This document shows, piece by piece, positions 35,101 to 42,035 of a DNA stretch of 64,000 bases (positions are counted from its first letter, which is position 1; every line of letters starts with the position of its first letter). The position numbers and the translations under genes were made by a program. Source of the DNA: Parapedobacter sp037190485 (GTDB lineage: Bacteria > Bacteroidota > Bacteroidia > Sphingobacteriales > Sphingobacteriaceae); the NCBI GenBank assembly GCA_037190485.1, contig JBBCJB010000013.1:16635-80634 (forward strand), read 5' to 3'. The notes under the pieces were generated by a model. It had not been told where the DNA came from and did not search any database. It saw only the letters and a list, made by a program, of their open reading frames with translations.

Positions 35101-35562
35101 CTATATCGTATACGCGAAATGCTGTTTGATTTCCTTCAACACAAAAGCGCTGTTCAGCGTGCCGATGTTCTGGATGCGCGATAACTTGTATTTCACGAAA
35201 TCATGGTAGGCATCAAGGCTGGCCACGTTGATCTTCAGCAAGAAGTCAATCGGGCCGCCCATGTGGTAACATTCCTGCACTTCTTCCATTTGCTGGATGT
35301 CCATTTCGAATTGTTCCATGAACGATTCGCTGTGGTACCGCATCGATACCTGGCAGATGGCGGTGACGCCTTGCCCAACCAGTTTTTTGTCGAGCACGGC
35401 GACGTACTGCTTGATGAATCCCCGTTCTTCCAATTTCTTGATGCGATCGTAAACGGGCGAGGCGGTCAGGCCCAGGTCTACGGCAAGTTCCTTGACCGTG
35501 GCTTTCGCATTGGCCTGTAGTTTCCGCAAAAGCGCCTTGTCGATGGCGTCTAGTTTTTCCAT
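35101..35562 (-). CDS. Lrp/AsnC-family transcriptional regulator
   Basis: A 153-residue regulator with an N-terminal winged helix-turn-helix (LDAIDKALLRKLQANAKATV, then LGLTASPVYDRIKKLEERGF) and a C-terminal RAM ligand-binding domain (VTAICQVSMRYHSESFMEQF, GPIDFLLKINVASLDAYHDF). Lrp/AsnC proteins sense amino acids and control their metabolism. It lies 19 bp downstream of a glutamate/leucine-type dehydrogenase gene on the same strand, so it probably regulates amino-acid catabolism including that gene. It converges with the GH106-like gene. Confidence 0.93.
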   Translation of the reverse strand: MEKLDAIDKALLRKLQANAKATVKELAVDLGLTASPVYDRIKKLEERGFIKQYVAVLDKKLVGQGVTAICQVSMRYHSESFMEQFEMDIQQMEEVQECYHMGGPIDFLLKINVASLDAYHDFVKYKLSRIQNIGTLNSAFVLKEIKQHFAYTI

Positions 35563-35581
35563 GGTGGTAAAGCTAGGAAAT

Positions 35582-36817
35582 CTACCCGTGAATAAGTAAT
35601 TCGCTCAGTGCGATTTCGTAGGCACGCGAGGCCATTTGCGTGCGTTCGTCGGAAATGTCGCGGATGGCCCGGATGGCATTGCCGATGACGTTGGATACAT
35701 CCGAGAAGATGGCCAGATCGCTGATCTCGGTGTTGGGCTGCATGAGGTAAGCAAACACACGTGCCATGCCGCAGTTTGCGATGAAATCCGTGATGACGGA
35801 TACATGCCGGTCTGCGAATGCCATGGTGGGGCCGTAGAAGATTTCGCGGTCTGCGAACGGCACGTTTGCGCCCGACGAGATCACTTCCAGTCCGCCCGCG
35901 ATCAACCGCTCCACGTGTTGCCGCGCAACCAGCCGGGAGGCGGCAGCAGGGATGAAGATTTCGGCTTTCTGATCCCAGATGCGGTTGTCCAATTCGCGGA
36001 AGGGGAGTAGGTCGGTGGCATGGAGCCTGTTGTCTGGCCTGTTCACGAAGAGGTCGGTGATTTGTTGTGTGCTGAAACCGTTGGGGTTGAGCAACCCGCC
36101 GTCGCGATCGATGATGCCGACGATTCGCACGCCTTGCTGGGCGAGGTAGTAGGCGGCCGCACCCGCCACGTTGCCCCACCCCTGGATGATGGCCCGTTTG
36201 CCATCACTGCCGCCGGGGTAGGCCGCATAGTAATGCCGGATGGACTCCGCTACACCATAGCCCGTTACCAGGTCGGCAACGCGGTAGCGCTTTTTCAGGT
36301 CGGGCGTGAATGAGGGGTCTTCCACGACTTTGGAGACGCCCTGCCTGAGCTGGCCGATTTGGTGGATGCGCTCGTGTTCGCGCACGTTGTGGTGCCCCAC
36401 AAGCACCCCTTCTTGCGGATGCCACAAGCCGTACCGTTCCGTAAGGGGGATGACTTCGTGGATTTCGTCGATGTTCAGGTCACCGCCGGTTCCGTAGTAA
36501 TATTTGAGCAACGGCGTCACCGCGCGATACCACCGCTCCAATACGCCTGCCTTCCGCGGATCCGAAGGGTCAAAGTTGATGCCCGATTTGGCTCCGCCAA
36601 TGGCCGGTCCCGAAACGGTGAATTTCACTTCCATGGTCTTGGCCAGTGATTCCACCTCGTGTTGGTCGAGGCCCTTGCGCATGCGCGTGCCTCCGCCTGC
36701 GGCACCGCCGCGCAGCGAATTGATGACCACCCACCCTTCGGCCTCGGTTTCGTTATCCTGCCACGAAAAGACGATTTCCGGGCGTTTGGCTTCAAACTGC
36801 TTAAGAAGTTCAATCAT
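35582..36817 (-). CDS. Glu/Leu/Phe/Val-family amino-acid dehydrogenase
   Basis: A 411-residue NAD(P)-dependent amino-acid dehydrogenase performing reversible oxidative deamination. The N-terminal substrate domain has NSLRGGAAGGGTRMRKG and the catalytic-Lys segment SGPAIGGAKSGINFDP (about 69-84). A Rossmann domain follows with IIQGWGNVAGAAAYYLAQQG (about 209-228) and GIIDRDGG. Its divergence from canonical GdhA (PFGGAKGG replaced by AIGGAKSG) leaves glutamate against branched-chain substrates open. A -7 box lies at 36835-36842, and an Lrp-type regulator follows in the same operon. Confidence 0.88.
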   Translation of the reverse strand: MIELLKQFEAKRPEIVFSWQDNETEAEGWVVINSLRGGAAGGGTRMRKGLDQHEVESLAKTMEVKFTVSGPAIGGAKSGINFDPSDPRKAGVLERWYRAVTPLLKYYYGTGGDLNIDEIHEVIPLTERYGLWHPQEGVLVGHHNVREHERIHQIGQLRQGVSKVVEDPSFTPDLKKRYRVADLVTGYGVAESIRHYYAAYPGGSDGKRAIIQGWGNVAGAAAYYLAQQGVRIVGIIDRDGGLLNPNGFSTQQITDLFVNRPDNRLHATDLLPFRELDNRIWDQKAEIFIPAAASRLVARQHVERLIAGGLEVISSGANVPFADREIFYGPTMAFADRHVSVITDFIANCGMARVFAYLMQPNTEISDLAIFSDVSNVIGNAIRAIRDISDERTQMASRAYEIALSELLIHG

Positions 36818-36834
36818 GTTCGTAAAATAAATGG

Positions 36835-36842
36835 CAAAACTA
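36835..36842 (-). promoter_or_regulatory. -7 box upstream of the dehydrogenase-lrp operon
   Basis: TAGTTTTG on the minus strand (36842-36835) matches TAnnTTTG; no TTTG is seen at the expected -33 position. The predicted start near 36829 is about 12 nt before the ATG at 36817. Confidence 0.5.
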
Positions 36843-36994
36843 GCTATAAAAGATATAATTTTGTTAATAGTGTTTTGTATCAGTAAATTTTTCTTATTTT
36901 TATGTTTTAATCGGATTATTTTACTTTTTCAATTTAGCGCATGCCCACCTGCCGGATTTTTTTTTAAAACGCATAAGGGTAACCCGCTCCGTAG
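36843..36994. other. AT-rich spacer between the dehydrogenase and sigma operons
   Basis: This stretch is markedly AT-rich compared with the rest of the window, with runs of T and A. A TAATTTTG at 36856-36863 has no -33 partner. A short hydrophobic frame crosses it, but its composition looks like low-complexity chance. I see no gene. It may contain upstream promoter sequence for the two divergent operons. Confidence 0.5.
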
Positions 36995-37025
36995 TTGTCA
37001 GAATGAACAAATGGAAGTAACTTTG
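36995..37025 (+). promoter_or_regulatory. promoter of the FecI/FecR operon
   Basis: TTG (36995-36997) is followed after 20 bp by TAACTTTG (37018-37025), matching TAnnTTTG. The last base of the -7 box is the first base of foldback element B copy 2. The predicted start near 37031 is therefore inside the element and the leader to 37224 is almost wholly element sequence. Confidence 0.65.
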
Positions 37026-37201
37026 GGCACTGCTAAAAATGCTGTTTTGTTATGAAAGCGAGCGAAGAAATCAAGAGCAAGGCGGGTGGAAGAATTTTCC
37101 GGAAGCGTAGCAGCGCTACGATGAGGATAGATTCTGACAGCCAACGCGGCAATTGGTTTTTGCAGCCGCTTGCAATAGAAAGAGTGTTTTTAGCGGTGCC
37201 C
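37025..37201. repeat. foldback element family B, copy 2 (177 bp)
   Basis: It starts GGGCACTGCTAAAAATGCT and ends GAGTGTTTTTAGCGGTGCCC. The central hairpin CGTAGC-AGC-GCTACG is at 37106-37120, centred at 37113, 88 bp from each end, exactly as in copy 1. Copies differ by scattered base changes, with the central 25 bp conserved. It lies between the -7 box and the GTG start of a FecI-type sigma gene, so it should be transcribed as that gene's leader. Confidence 0.88.
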
Positions 37202-37223
37202 TTAGGCCAAAAGCGAAAACCAC

Positions 37224-37751
37224 GTGGCGCAGCTAGATGATGAAGCTACATTCGAGGAGGCGTTCAAAAGCAATTTCAAGGGGTTGCACGCGTATGCCGG
37301 CACAATCCTCCAAGACAGCGATATGGCCGAAGAGGCCGTGCAGGACGTTTTCCTGAAATTGTGGGAAAACCGGCATCGGATGGCGATTCACACATCGCTA
37401 CGGGCGTACCTGTACAAAGCGGTTTACCACGAGTGCCTCAATGCGTTGAAACACCTTAAAGTGCAGCGCAAGTATATGGAGGAAGCGATGTTCACCCACG
37501 ATGACCACACCGAAGACGCTGCCGATACCGAGCTGCGGCGACAGCTCCAGGAGGCGCTTGTGCAATTGCCCGAGAAATGCCGCACGGTTTTCCAGCTCAG
37601 CCGCTTCGAAGAGCTCAAATACCAGGAAATCGCCGACAGGCTGGGGATTTCGCTGAAGACGGTAGAGGCGCATATGGGAAAGGCCTTGAGGTTGCTGAGG
37701 CTGCGTTTGGCTGATTTCCTGTCGTTGTTGATTTTTTTATTTAATAGTTGA
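37224..37751 (+). CDS. ECF sigma factor, FecI-like
   Basis: A 175-residue RNA polymerase sigma-70 factor of the extracytoplasmic-function type. Sigma2 is at about 10-80 (FKSNFKGLHAYAGTILQDSD, then AEEAVQDVFLKLWENRHRM). Sigma4 is at about 110-165 (LVQLPEKCRTVFQLSRFEEL, then IADRLGISLKTVEAHMGKAL). I use the GTG at 37224 (MAQLDDEATFEEAFK) because homologues start similarly and no in-frame ATG exists nearby. The anti-sigma FecR gene begins 4 bp downstream. It should redirect RNA polymerase to a small regulon when its membrane anti-sigma factor is inactivated. Confidence 0.93.
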   Translation: MAQLDDEATFEEAFKSNFKGLHAYAGTILQDSDMAEEAVQDVFLKLWENRHRMAIHTSLRAYLYKAVYHECLNALKHLKVQRKYMEEAMFTHDDHTEDAADTELRRQLQEALVQLPEKCRTVFQLSRFEELKYQEIADRLGISLKTVEAHMGKALRLLRLRLADFLSLLIFLFNS

Positions 37752-37755
37752 GGCC

Positions 37756-38724
37756 ATGGATGATGCATTGCTAACGAAATACCTCCTGGAGGAGACCGAT
37801 GAAACCGAAGCATCGGCCGTACGCCGATGGATCGATGCGCACCCCGATCACGAGCGACGGTACCGCCATTTCAAACGGATCTGGGAAGCGAGCAAGTCGC
37901 TCCAGCAACACCTGGCCGCGGATGAGGAAGTGGCTTGGGACCGGTTCGTGCAACGTCGCGACTCGGTCCTGCCGTTGCAGCAGACGCAGACGCCGATTAA
38001 GCGGATGCAGTGGTTTCGGTACGCGGCGGCCATCCTGCTGTTCCCTTTGGGTGTGGGGCTGGTTTATTATTTTTGGCAAGCAGGGAGCCGTGGCGTAGTA
38101 CACGCCGCGTACGAGGCAACCACCGCTTCCCGGACCGATACCCTGGCCGACGGCACCATCATCACCTTGAACCGGCATGCAGCCGTGCGATATGCACAGG
38201 ATTGGACTGCCAAACAACGAGAGGCGACGCTCCAGGAAGGCGAAGTCTTTTTCAACGTCAAGCGCGATCCGGATCGGCCGTTCGTTGTCCGGTCGGGCAA
38301 CGTATCCATCACCGTGTTGGGCACTTCGTTCCATGTAAAGCGCACAGGGGATGAAACACGCGTAGCTGTTGAAACCGGGCGTGTACGCGTTTCCGGGGCA
38401 GGCCGTCACGTCGAGTTGACAGCCATGCAGACCGTATCGGTCAATATCCGCGAAAGTCGGTTCGAAACCGGCGAGGTAGGCGATCGATTGAACGACTATT
38501 ACGTCACCAACAGGTTCGTGCTCGACGACACGCCGCTTTGGCGTATCGTGGAGGTATTGCGTGAAGCTTACGGCGTGGATATCCAGATCGCGAATCCGCA
38601 GATCCGAGACCTTCCGATGACCACGACATTTGACCACGGCGATCTGGAGGGGATACTCGGCATCATCGGCGATACATTCCGGATCCAAGTGACGCGGAGC
38701 GGCGATACCATTGTCCTGAAATAA
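37756..38724 (+). CDS. FecR-family anti-sigma factor (DUF4974)
   Basis: A 322-residue one-TM anti-sigma factor. A cytoplasmic N-terminal sigma-binding domain (LLTKYLLEETDETEASAVRR) is followed by a TM helix at about 88-107 and a periplasmic FecR domain (TLADGTIITLNRHAAVRYAQ, FVVRSGNVSITVLGTSFHVK). A C-terminal DUF4974 domain (LDDTPLWRIVEVLREAYGVD) interacts with the STN domain of outer-membrane receptors in known cases. It is 4 bp after the sigma gene. The partner encoded next (38765-40267) has an STN domain but is not a TonB receptor. Confidence 0.94.
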   Translation: MDDALLTKYLLEETDETEASAVRRWIDAHPDHERRYRHFKRIWEASKSLQQHLAADEEVAWDRFVQRRDSVLPLQQTQTPIKRMQWFRYAAAILLFPLGVGLVYYFWQAGSRGVVHAAYEATTASRTDTLADGTIITLNRHAAVRYAQDWTAKQREATLQEGEVFFNVKRDPDRPFVVRSGNVSITVLGTSFHVKRTGDETRVAVETGRVRVSGAGRHVELTAMQTVSVNIRESRFETGEVGDRLNDYYVTNRFVLDDTPLWRIVEVLREAYGVDIQIANPQIRDLPMTTTFDHGDLEGILGIIGDTFRIQVTRSGDTIVLK

Positions 38725-38764
38725 CCGGAAATTCGCTATACTTGCCGGATCGTTTCGCGGCTGC

Positions 38765-40267
38765 ATGGGTTTTAGGATACGCTTGGTCTTTTTTTCTGTA
38801 CTGGTTGTCACGGTATGTAGGGGGCAGGGTTACCTAATGCGCGAAATCGAAATGGAGCCCGGTGCCAGCAGGACGCTGCGCAACGTCCTTGAATCGATCG
38901 GTAAGGCCCAAGGGTTTTACTTCTCATACAGCACCGCGTCCGTCGCTGCCGACAGCTTGGTTGCTGTTGCGGGTTATCGGGGCACGTTGGGCAATTTCCT
39001 GTATGGCGTGCTGGGCGACGATTACGAGTTCAAGGAAAGCCCGGGGTACGTGATCATTCGGTATGCACCCCGGAGGATGGCCGTGAAGCTGGACGTGGAA
39101 AAACGCCGTTTCGGGCCGTTGGTGATCGAAGGGCAACTAGCTGATGCGGTTTCAGGCATCGGTGTGCCTTACGCAAGTATCTATGAGCGTCAGGCATTGG
39201 CATCGGCGTTGTCCGATCAAACCGGCAGGTTTCGCATAGCCATCAAGCGACCCGGAGAGACCGTCTGGCTTACCGTTAGTAAGGCGCATTATCGGGATAC
39301 GACGATTGCACTGATTTCGCCGGTACGCATAAACACAACCGATAGCAAGATGCGCGAATGGTTCTATCCCGACGGTAGGTTGGTCGAGGGATTGGAGTCA
39401 TCGGCGTTCGGCCGGTTCTTCGCGGGCTCGCGGCAACGGATACAGGCATTGAACCTTGGTGGCTTTTTCGCCTATAACCCCTTCCAGGTATCGCTCACAC
39501 CAGGATTGAGCTCCAAAGGAATGCTGAGCGGGCAGCTGGTGAACCATGTTTCGCTGAATGTGCTCGGCGGGCGCACGGCTGGCGTGGACGGCGTGGAATT
39601 GGCCGGCGTCTTTAACGTGAACCAGTCGGATGTGCGTTACTTGCAGGCCGCGGGATTGCTGAACGTCGTGGGACGGGACATGGCCGGTTTGCAAGCCGCG
39701 GGCATCGGCAACCAGGTATTGGGCGAAGTGAGGGGTGTACAGGCAGCCGGGCTATTCAATGCCGCGGATCGCGTAGTGGGGATGCAGGTGTCTGGTTTGT
39801 ACAACAAGGCGCACAAGGTGGATGGTGTGCAATTGACATCGGTGGTCAATTTGGCTGATAGCAGCGACTACCCCATCGGACTCATCAACCTGATCAAAAC
39901 CGGGCAGCGGAGCGTCGCGGTGGGATTTGACGACACCGGGTTTGCCATGCTTGCGTTCCGTTCCGGAGGTCGCGTATTGTACGGGTTGGTTGCGGCAGGT
40001 TATCAACCGGCGCGCGACACGGTGCCTTACGCGGCCGAGGTCGGCTTGGGCGCTCGGTTGTTTCGCCATGGCACGTTTGCGCTCGACGCCGAACTCGTTA
40101 GCCGGGTCCAGGCGGATCTGCGTGGCCGAACGGCCGAGCGGCATACCGTGCGCATGCTGCCCGTGGTTTCGTTGGGTAGGCACCTTGCGCTGACAGGAGG
40201 ACCTACGGTAAGCTATGCCAAAACGTGGAAAGTGGGTTGGTATGGCGCAATGGTTTTGCCCCTTTGA
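38765..40267 (+). CDS. STN-domain protein with carboxypeptidase-regulatory-like domain and LQAAGLxN repeats
   Basis: A 500-residue exported protein. After a signal peptide (RLVFFSVLVVTVCRGQG) comes an STN domain (about 25-100: LRNVLESIGKAQGFYFSYST). A carboxypeptidase-regulatory-like beta sandwich follows (about 115-180: LVIEGQLADAVSGIGVPYAS). A repeat region at about 272-380 has units of 15-16 residues such as LQAAGLLNVVGRDMAG, LQAAGIGNQVLGEVRG and VQAAGLFNAADRVVG. The C-terminal part may be a small outer-membrane barrel. In FecI/FecR systems the STN domain of a TonB receptor signals to FecR; here a plug and 22-strand barrel are absent, so this protein may be the direct sensor. Confidence 0.7.
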   Translation: MGFRIRLVFFSVLVVTVCRGQGYLMREIEMEPGASRTLRNVLESIGKAQGFYFSYSTASVAADSLVAVAGYRGTLGNFLYGVLGDDYEFKESPGYVIIRYAPRRMAVKLDVEKRRFGPLVIEGQLADAVSGIGVPYASIYERQALASALSDQTGRFRIAIKRPGETVWLTVSKAHYRDTTIALISPVRINTTDSKMREWFYPDGRLVEGLESSAFGRFFAGSRQRIQALNLGGFFAYNPFQVSLTPGLSSKGMLSGQLVNHVSLNVLGGRTAGVDGVELAGVFNVNQSDVRYLQAAGLLNVVGRDMAGLQAAGIGNQVLGEVRGVQAAGLFNAADRVVGMQVSGLYNKAHKVDGVQLTSVVNLADSSDYPIGLINLIKTGQRSVAVGFDDTGFAMLAFRSGGRVLYGLVAAGYQPARDTVPYAAEVGLGARLFRHGTFALDAELVSRVQADLRGRTAERHTVRMLPVVSLGRHLALTGGPTVSYAKTWKVGWYGAMVLPL

Positions 40268-40269
40268 AG

Positions 40270-40671
40270 ATGGACCGATTCCACTACTACCGCGATTATC
40301 TGTGGCACGTATTCACGGCGAAAACGCGGCATGGTACACATTCGCCCTTCGTATACCGACTATTGGAGGAGGTGATCTATCCCGCTCGCCTGTCGACCGA
40401 ACCGACCAACAAGGTGGATCGCCTCACCGCAAGGCTTGCCAAGCATTTTGGCTACCAACGTGTTTGCTTGCAGCAGCAAGCGGATTTGGTCGATTTGCCG
40501 ACAGGGACCGTGTTGGTGCTGCGCGATATCCATGCGTCCACCGAAAAGCGGCGGGAGTGGCAGGCGATCCGGTCAATGGAGGCGGCGACGGTAACCATCG
40601 ATCTATTCCGCGTGGGCTTGGTGTTCTTCCGCGAAGGACAGGCGAAAGAGCACTTTCGGATCAGGTATTAG
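40270..40671 (+). CDS. core-deleted class I SAM methyltransferase-like protein
   Basis: A 133-residue protein. Its N-terminus (MDRFHYYRDYLWHVFTAKTR, then HGTHSPFVYRLLEEVIY) and C-terminus (RDIHASTEKRREWQAI, VTIDLFRVGLVFFREGQAKE, HFRIRY) are those of a Bacteroidota methyltransferase family whose full members, as I recall, are about 210-260 residues. The middle with the SAM-binding GxGxG-type strand and the following Rossmann elements is missing, and the ends are joined in frame. It cannot bind SAM in the usual way. It starts 2 bp after the STN-protein stop, so it belongs to that transcript. It is either a decayed relic or a repurposed scaffold. Confidence 0.6.
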   Translation: MDRFHYYRDYLWHVFTAKTRHGTHSPFVYRLLEEVIYPARLSTEPTNKVDRLTARLAKHFGYQRVCLQQQADLVDLPTGTVLVLRDIHASTEKRREWQAIRSMEAATVTIDLFRVGLVFFREGQAKEHFRIRY

Positions 40672-40784
40672 CTTGAGAATATTTTGGTATTTCCATCATT
40701 TGGCTATTTTTCCGCTGTAACAGATGTTTTTCATCGGCAGCGGAGAGATCGACAAAGTTGCCTTTTTATGAATCGCGATTATAG

Positions 40785-40815
40785 TTGTATAAAAATGCAA
40801 CTTTGTCTAGTTTTG
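40785..40815 (+). promoter_or_regulatory. promoter of the NUMOD1-repeat gene
   Basis: TTG (40785-40787) is followed after 20 bp by TAGTTTTG (40808-40815). The predicted start near 40821 lies almost on the ATG at 40825 and 12 nt before the alternative ATG at 40834. Confidence 0.6.
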
Positions 40816-40824
40816 TGCGGAAAC

Positions 40825-41559
40825 ATGAACACTATGGCGCGAAAAAAATACATCCTCAAGATAAGTCGCTACGATTTGGATGGCAATTTATTGGAGACGT
40901 ATCGCCATGCCAAGGCGGCGGCGATAGCGATGGACGGATCCCAACGGTTCATCAGCTACGCTGCTGAAGGGAAGAAGGTGCTCACCGCTTATGGCTACAT
41001 CTGGAGGCGCGGAGATGAGCCGAAACTTGACGTCAAACCGATATTGAAGGCGGGGTGGCGCAAGAGTTCGCCGCTGGCCACCAAGCAACATACGGTTGGT
41101 CAATATGATTTGGAAGGCAACTTGGTGGCTACGTATCGCAACACGAAAGAAGCCGGAAAAGCTGTAGGATTCCATTATCAGGGCATCCGATTGGTGATGC
41201 GGGGTGAAGGGCTTACCTATGGCGGCTTTGTCTGGAGCAAAGAAATAAAGAAAAAAATAGAAGTGAACCCACGGATCAAAGCCGATCCAATCATTTCCCA
41301 GTATGATTTGGATGGAAAATGGCTACGGTCGTTTTCAAGCCCTTACGTGGCTTGGAAGGAGACCGGCATTTCGAACACGTGCATTGGCCATGTGATCCAG
41401 GGAAACATGCTCACCGCTGGCAAATATATCTGGCGCGAAGGGCGCAAATTGCGCATTAACGTCAATGAATTGAAAAGCCACCCGCACTACCCCAAGTCGG
41501 CATTGGAACGCCATATGACGAAGAAGCGGAGACAGCGCCAGAACGAACGCCAGCCCTGA
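40825..41559 (+). CDS. protein of three NUMOD1-like DNA-binding repeats
   Basis: A 244-residue basic protein made of three repeats of about 60 residues. They open ISRYDLDGNLLETYRHAKAA, VGQYDLEGNLVATYRNTKEA and ISQYDLDGKWLRSFSSPYVA. Each continues with a helix-turn-helix-like segment (VGFHYQGIRLVMRG in repeat 2) and closes with YGYIWRRG, YGGFVWSKE or GKYIWREGR. This is the NUMOD1 pattern, a DNA-recognition module usually attached to HNH or GIY-YIG homing endonucleases. No nuclease domain is present. The C-terminus is strongly basic (TKKRRQRQNERQP). The start is 40825 or 40834 (MARKKYILK); the longer frame precedes the promoter. Confidence 0.7.
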   Translation: MNTMARKKYILKISRYDLDGNLLETYRHAKAAAIAMDGSQRFISYAAEGKKVLTAYGYIWRRGDEPKLDVKPILKAGWRKSSPLATKQHTVGQYDLEGNLVATYRNTKEAGKAVGFHYQGIRLVMRGEGLTYGGFVWSKEIKKKIEVNPRIKADPIISQYDLDGKWLRSFSSPYVAWKETGISNTCIGHVIQGNMLTAGKYIWREGRKLRINVNELKSHPHYPKSALERHMTKKRRQRQNERQP

Positions 41560-41689
41560 TTGCCAAACCTATTCACGCTGCAATCAACCACCTGCGTTTG
41601 TGGGGCATGATCCGTGTGCCGGTTCCGGCACTTGGAATCGAGTACCGCCACGGTGCCCGTTTTGATTGCAATTATCCGAGGCTTCCGTG
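41560..41689. other. intergenic segment with a short hairpin
   Basis: No gene is seen here. It contains a perfect small inverted repeat GTGCCGGTTCCGGCAC (41616-41631) about 57 bp after the preceding stop. No U-run follows, so it is a weak candidate terminator only. Confidence 0.35.
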
Positions 41690-41850
41690 AGGAACCGTGA
41701 CGAAATAACCTGGACATTTAAGCTTGCCCTTTTGCCCGTTATCTTCGTTGCATATCTTGCCCATAGCTCCACTATGAGCCGCAATATGCGCCTTGATAAC
41801 GAACAAAATCACTGCGCTTAATTTGCTCATTTTATTTCATCACGGTTCCT
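41690..41850. repeat. foldback element family A, copy 2 (161 bp)
   Basis: It begins AGGAACCGTGACGAAATAA and ends TTATTTCATCACGGTTCCT. Its core is nearly identical to the copy at 20592-20753, for example in CTTCGTTGCATATCTTGCCC and GCCGCAATATGCGCCTTGAT. The central hairpin is CATAG-CTCCA-CTATG, perfectly paired here where copy 1 has one mismatch. This compensatory-type difference suggests that structure is maintained. It lies between the NUMOD1-repeat gene and the first sigma-CHAT module. Confidence 0.88.
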
Positions 41851-42035
41851 GAGTGATCCGGCGAAAGCAAATGAATTAAACTTTTAGTGATGACTTTTTC
41901 CTTTCCGTTCGATTTAGCAGAAACGGGGAGGGGAAAAATGGATATAGAAGTAGCGATTGAACTACACGAATGAATTTTAAATTAAGCGTTTATGGGATAA
42001 TGCACTAAATTAGCCGGAAACTTTTTGTGGATCAT
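41851..42035. other. upstream region of the first sigma-CHAT module
   Basis: This 185-bp AT-rich stretch has no gene. The best -7 candidate is TAAATTAG (42006-42013), one base from TAnnTTTG, with no TTTG at the expected distance. The promoter of this module is therefore either weak or recognised by a different sigma factor, possibly its own product. Confidence 0.35.

Noticed and set aside
36856..36863. TAATTTTG as a promoter -7 box
   Set aside because: It matches TAnnTTTG but has no -33 box and lies in an AT-rich tract 160 bp ahead of a better-placed promoter at 36995-37025.
36831..37055. 74-codon hydrophobic plus-strand frame
   Set aside because: It arises from an AT-rich low-complexity stretch and runs into the foldback element; composition (Phe/Ile/Leu runs) is what random AT-rich DNA gives.
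40215..40676. 153-codon plus-strand frame overlapping the methyltransferase-like gene
   Set aside because: The alternative frame at 40270-40671 has recognisable family ends; this one is Arg/Pro/Gly-rich and motif-free.
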